Source: Sulfurospirillum sp. UBA6790 (GTDB lineage Bacteria; Campylobacterota; Campylobacteria; Campylobacterales; Sulfurospirillaceae). From it: 16,470 nucleotides of DNA. Position 1 is the stretch's first letter. Every line of letters begins with the position of its first letter. A program made the position numbers and the translations under genes. The notes under the pieces are model-generated. The model did not search any database and was not told the origin of the DNA. It saw only the letters and a list, made by a program, of their open reading frames with translations. The DNA is taken from the NCBI GenBank assembly GCA_002452855.1, contig DKFS01000086.1, positions 1-16,470 on the forward strand, read 5' to 3'. Positions 14,893 to 16,470 of this stretch are shown here, piece after piece.

Positions 14893-16470
14893 TGGAAAAA
14901 CTTTTTTCAAAGCTCGATTTGAGCGATTATCAAACCTCTTTTAAACACTTTTTAGCGCGTGAAAAACCTCTGTTCATGGAGGGAGATGCCAATTTACATT
15001 TTAAACTGATTCATGAGCTACTCTCCAAAGAGAGGCTCAAAGCACTTCCTGAAGTTCCTTCGCTTGAGATTCCTTTGGCGCATCTGAGTAAAATGGGTGT
15101 TTTGCGCCTTGTTGAGATTTTTGCTTTTGTTAAAATCGTCAATTATATGAGCTATTTAAAAGCTGTTTTACTCGATAATGGTTTGGGTGAATGGATGCAA
15201 CGTATTCTTATCCCCATTGAAATTACACAAATTTGTAGCTATTTTGATGAAAAAGGTGAGCTAAAATCAAGCGTTGATGAGCAATTCGAACAGATTAACC
15301 ATGCACTAAAAATGGTTAAAGAAGAGATGAACTCAACGCTTCGCCGCCTGATTTCAACCGAAAAAATTGCCTTGTATCTTGCCGATAAGCAAATCCATTA
15401 TATCAACAATCAAGAAGCGCTTTTATTGCGCGGTGGGTTTAACCATGTCTTAAAAGGCAGTGTGATTGGACGAAGCAGTACAGGCTTTTTTTATGTGGTT
15501 CCCGATAGTTTGTCAAAATTGGTCAGTCGTGAGAGTGAACTGTTAGACCGTAAAGAAGAGCTGGTCTATAAGTACGCGAAACAAATCTCATCGGTTTTTA
15601 CGAAGCAACTCAAATTTTTAGCGTATATCAATAAAGAGTTTGACCGTTTTGATGCGTATTATGCGCGTGTTGCGTATGCTAGAGAAAAAGATATGGAGTT
15701 TGTGCTCTCTTCGTCCAAATCTTCGGCGATTGTGCTAGAAAATTTTGCGCATCCAGCCCTTTCCAATCCCAAACCCATCTCCATCAATTTTTCAAAACAA
15801 GTGTTGATGATTACAGGGGTCAATGCGGGCGGAAAGACGATGCTGTTAAAATCCATCCTTTCAGCAGCTCTTTTAAGTAAGTATCTTTTGCCGATGAAAA
15901 TTGATGCAAAACACTCTTCAATTGGCTCTTTTAAAGAGATTTATGCCATTTTAGACGATCCTCAAAATGTGAAAAATGACATTTCAACCTTTGCGGGACG
16001 TATGAATGAGTTTAGCAAACTTTTTGCTAAAAAAAGCGCACTTATTGGTGTCGATGAGATAGAACTTGGAACCGATGCTGATGAAGCGGCCAATCTTTTT
16101 AAAGTCATGATTGAAAAATTGATTGATAAAGAGATGAAAGTCGTCATCACCACGCACCATAAACGCCTTGCGTCTTTACTCGCAACCCATCCTGAAGTAG
16201 AACTCTTAGCGGCAATTTACGATGAAAAGAGTGAGCGTCCAACGTATGGATTTTTAAAAGGTACGATTGGAAAAAGCTATGCTTTTGAAACCGCACTTCG
16301 TTATGGTATCCCTGCCACTTTGGTGGCAGAAGCAAGAGTTTTGTATGGTGAAGATAAAGAAAAACTCAATGAATTGATACAAAAAAATATCGACCTTGAA
16401 CTTGAAATGCGCAAAACATCTCAAACTTTAGAAGAGAAACTGCATGAAGTGGAAAAGCTCAAAGAGTCAT
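14892..16470 (+). CDS. mutS2: MutS2-family ATPase, truncated by the window end
   Basis: The frame is open from the ATG at 14892 to the window end (526 codons). It has a long N-terminal helical, clamp-like region (1-300) and then an ABC-type ATPase: Walker A TGVNAGGKT (308-316), signature STFAGRMNEF about 50 residues later, Walker B VDEIELGTD (387-395), and the switch His in TTHHKRL (420-426). The region 3' of about 480 starts a coiled coil rich in Glu and Lys (LNELIQKNIDLELEMRK). MutS2 lacks the mismatch-recognition domain of MutS and acts on branched DNA or, in some bacteria, on stalled ribosomes. A C-terminal Smr nuclease domain, if present, lies beyond the window. The ATG shares one base with the preceding stop and has no clear Shine-Dalgarno, so translation probably depends on coupling. 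Confidence 0.9.
   Translation, partial: MEKLFSKLDLSDYQTSFKHFLAREKPLFMEGDANLHFKLIHELLSKERLKALPEVPSLEIPLAHLSKMGVLRLVEIFAFVKIVNYMSYLKAVLLDNGLGEWMQRILIPIEITQICSYFDEKGELKSSVDEQFEQINHALKMVKEEMNSTLRRLISTEKIALYLADKQIHYINNQEALLLRGGFNHVLKGSVIGRSSTGFFYVVPDSLSKLVSRESELLDRKEELVYKYAKQISSVFTKQLKFLAYINKEFDRFDAYYARVAYAREKDMEFVLSSSKSSAIVLENFAHPALSNPKPISINFSKQVLMITGVNAGGKTMLLKSILSAALLSKYLLPMKIDAKHSSIGSFKEIYAILDDPQNVKNDISTFAGRMNEFSKLFAKKSALIGVDEIELGTDADEAANLFKVMIEKLIDKEMKVVITTHHKRLASLLATHPEVELLAAIYDEKSERPTYGFLKGTIGKSYAFETALRYGIPATLVAEARVLYGEDKEKLNELIQKNIDLELEMRKTSQTLEEKLHEVEKLKES

Overview
The window looks like chromosomal core DNA of a Campylobacterota (Epsilonproteobacteria) member, most probably Sulfurospirillum or a close relative. 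This rests on the AT-rich coding style, the system II cytochrome c biogenesis protein, GatA-dependent amidation, and a gene order (ileS, small membrane gene, gatA, guaB ... xseB, nitrilase-like gene ... murC, membrane gene, mutS2) that I recall as similar in Campylobacter. The genus is inference, not proven here. No IS element, phage gene, integrase or CRISPR array is visible.

Layout. 1-1384 (+): a CcsA/ResC-type haem-handling membrane protein, probably the C-terminal part of a fused CcsBA, then a hairpin, a promoter and a 147-aa anchored protein of unknown function. 1392-1972 (-): six tRNA genes, transcribed Lys-Glu(UUC)-Val-Asp-Lys-Glu(CUC) from a consensus promoter at 2003-2031. 2028-3137 (-): a CinA-family protein whose stop codon lies inside that promoter's -35 box. 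3138-3373: a divergent intergenic region with a possible structured RNA. 3374-16470 (+): a long co-directional run of ileS, a 48-aa membrane protein, gatA, guaB, metX, xseB, a nitrilase-like protein, a ThiF/MoeB-like protein, a DapC-like aminotransferase, murC, a 116-aa membrane protein and a truncated mutS2. From xseB to mutS2 most junctions are 1-4 nt stop/start overlaps, so translation is probably coupled. No gene-free stretch exceeds 300 bases.

Roles. The tRNA array, ileS and gatA serve translation. guaB makes XMP for GTP synthesis. metX activates homoserine for methionine synthesis. The aminotransferase probably makes diaminopimelate, which feeds lysine and the peptidoglycan precursors handled by MurC. 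xseB and mutS2 act on DNA.

Most unusual signals. (1) The 12-bp palindrome TTTACATGTAAA occurs exactly six times, far above chance, five times inside genes; in four unrelated proteins it is read as Phe-Thr-Cys-Lys. (2) The nitrilase-like protein has Gly where the catalytic Cys should be and is coupled to a ThiF-like protein lacking the usual zinc cysteines. (3) A Lys-Glu tRNA pair appears duplicated, one copy having become tRNA-Glu(CUC). (4) A foldable leader between a TATAAT box and a U-run lies upstream of cinA.
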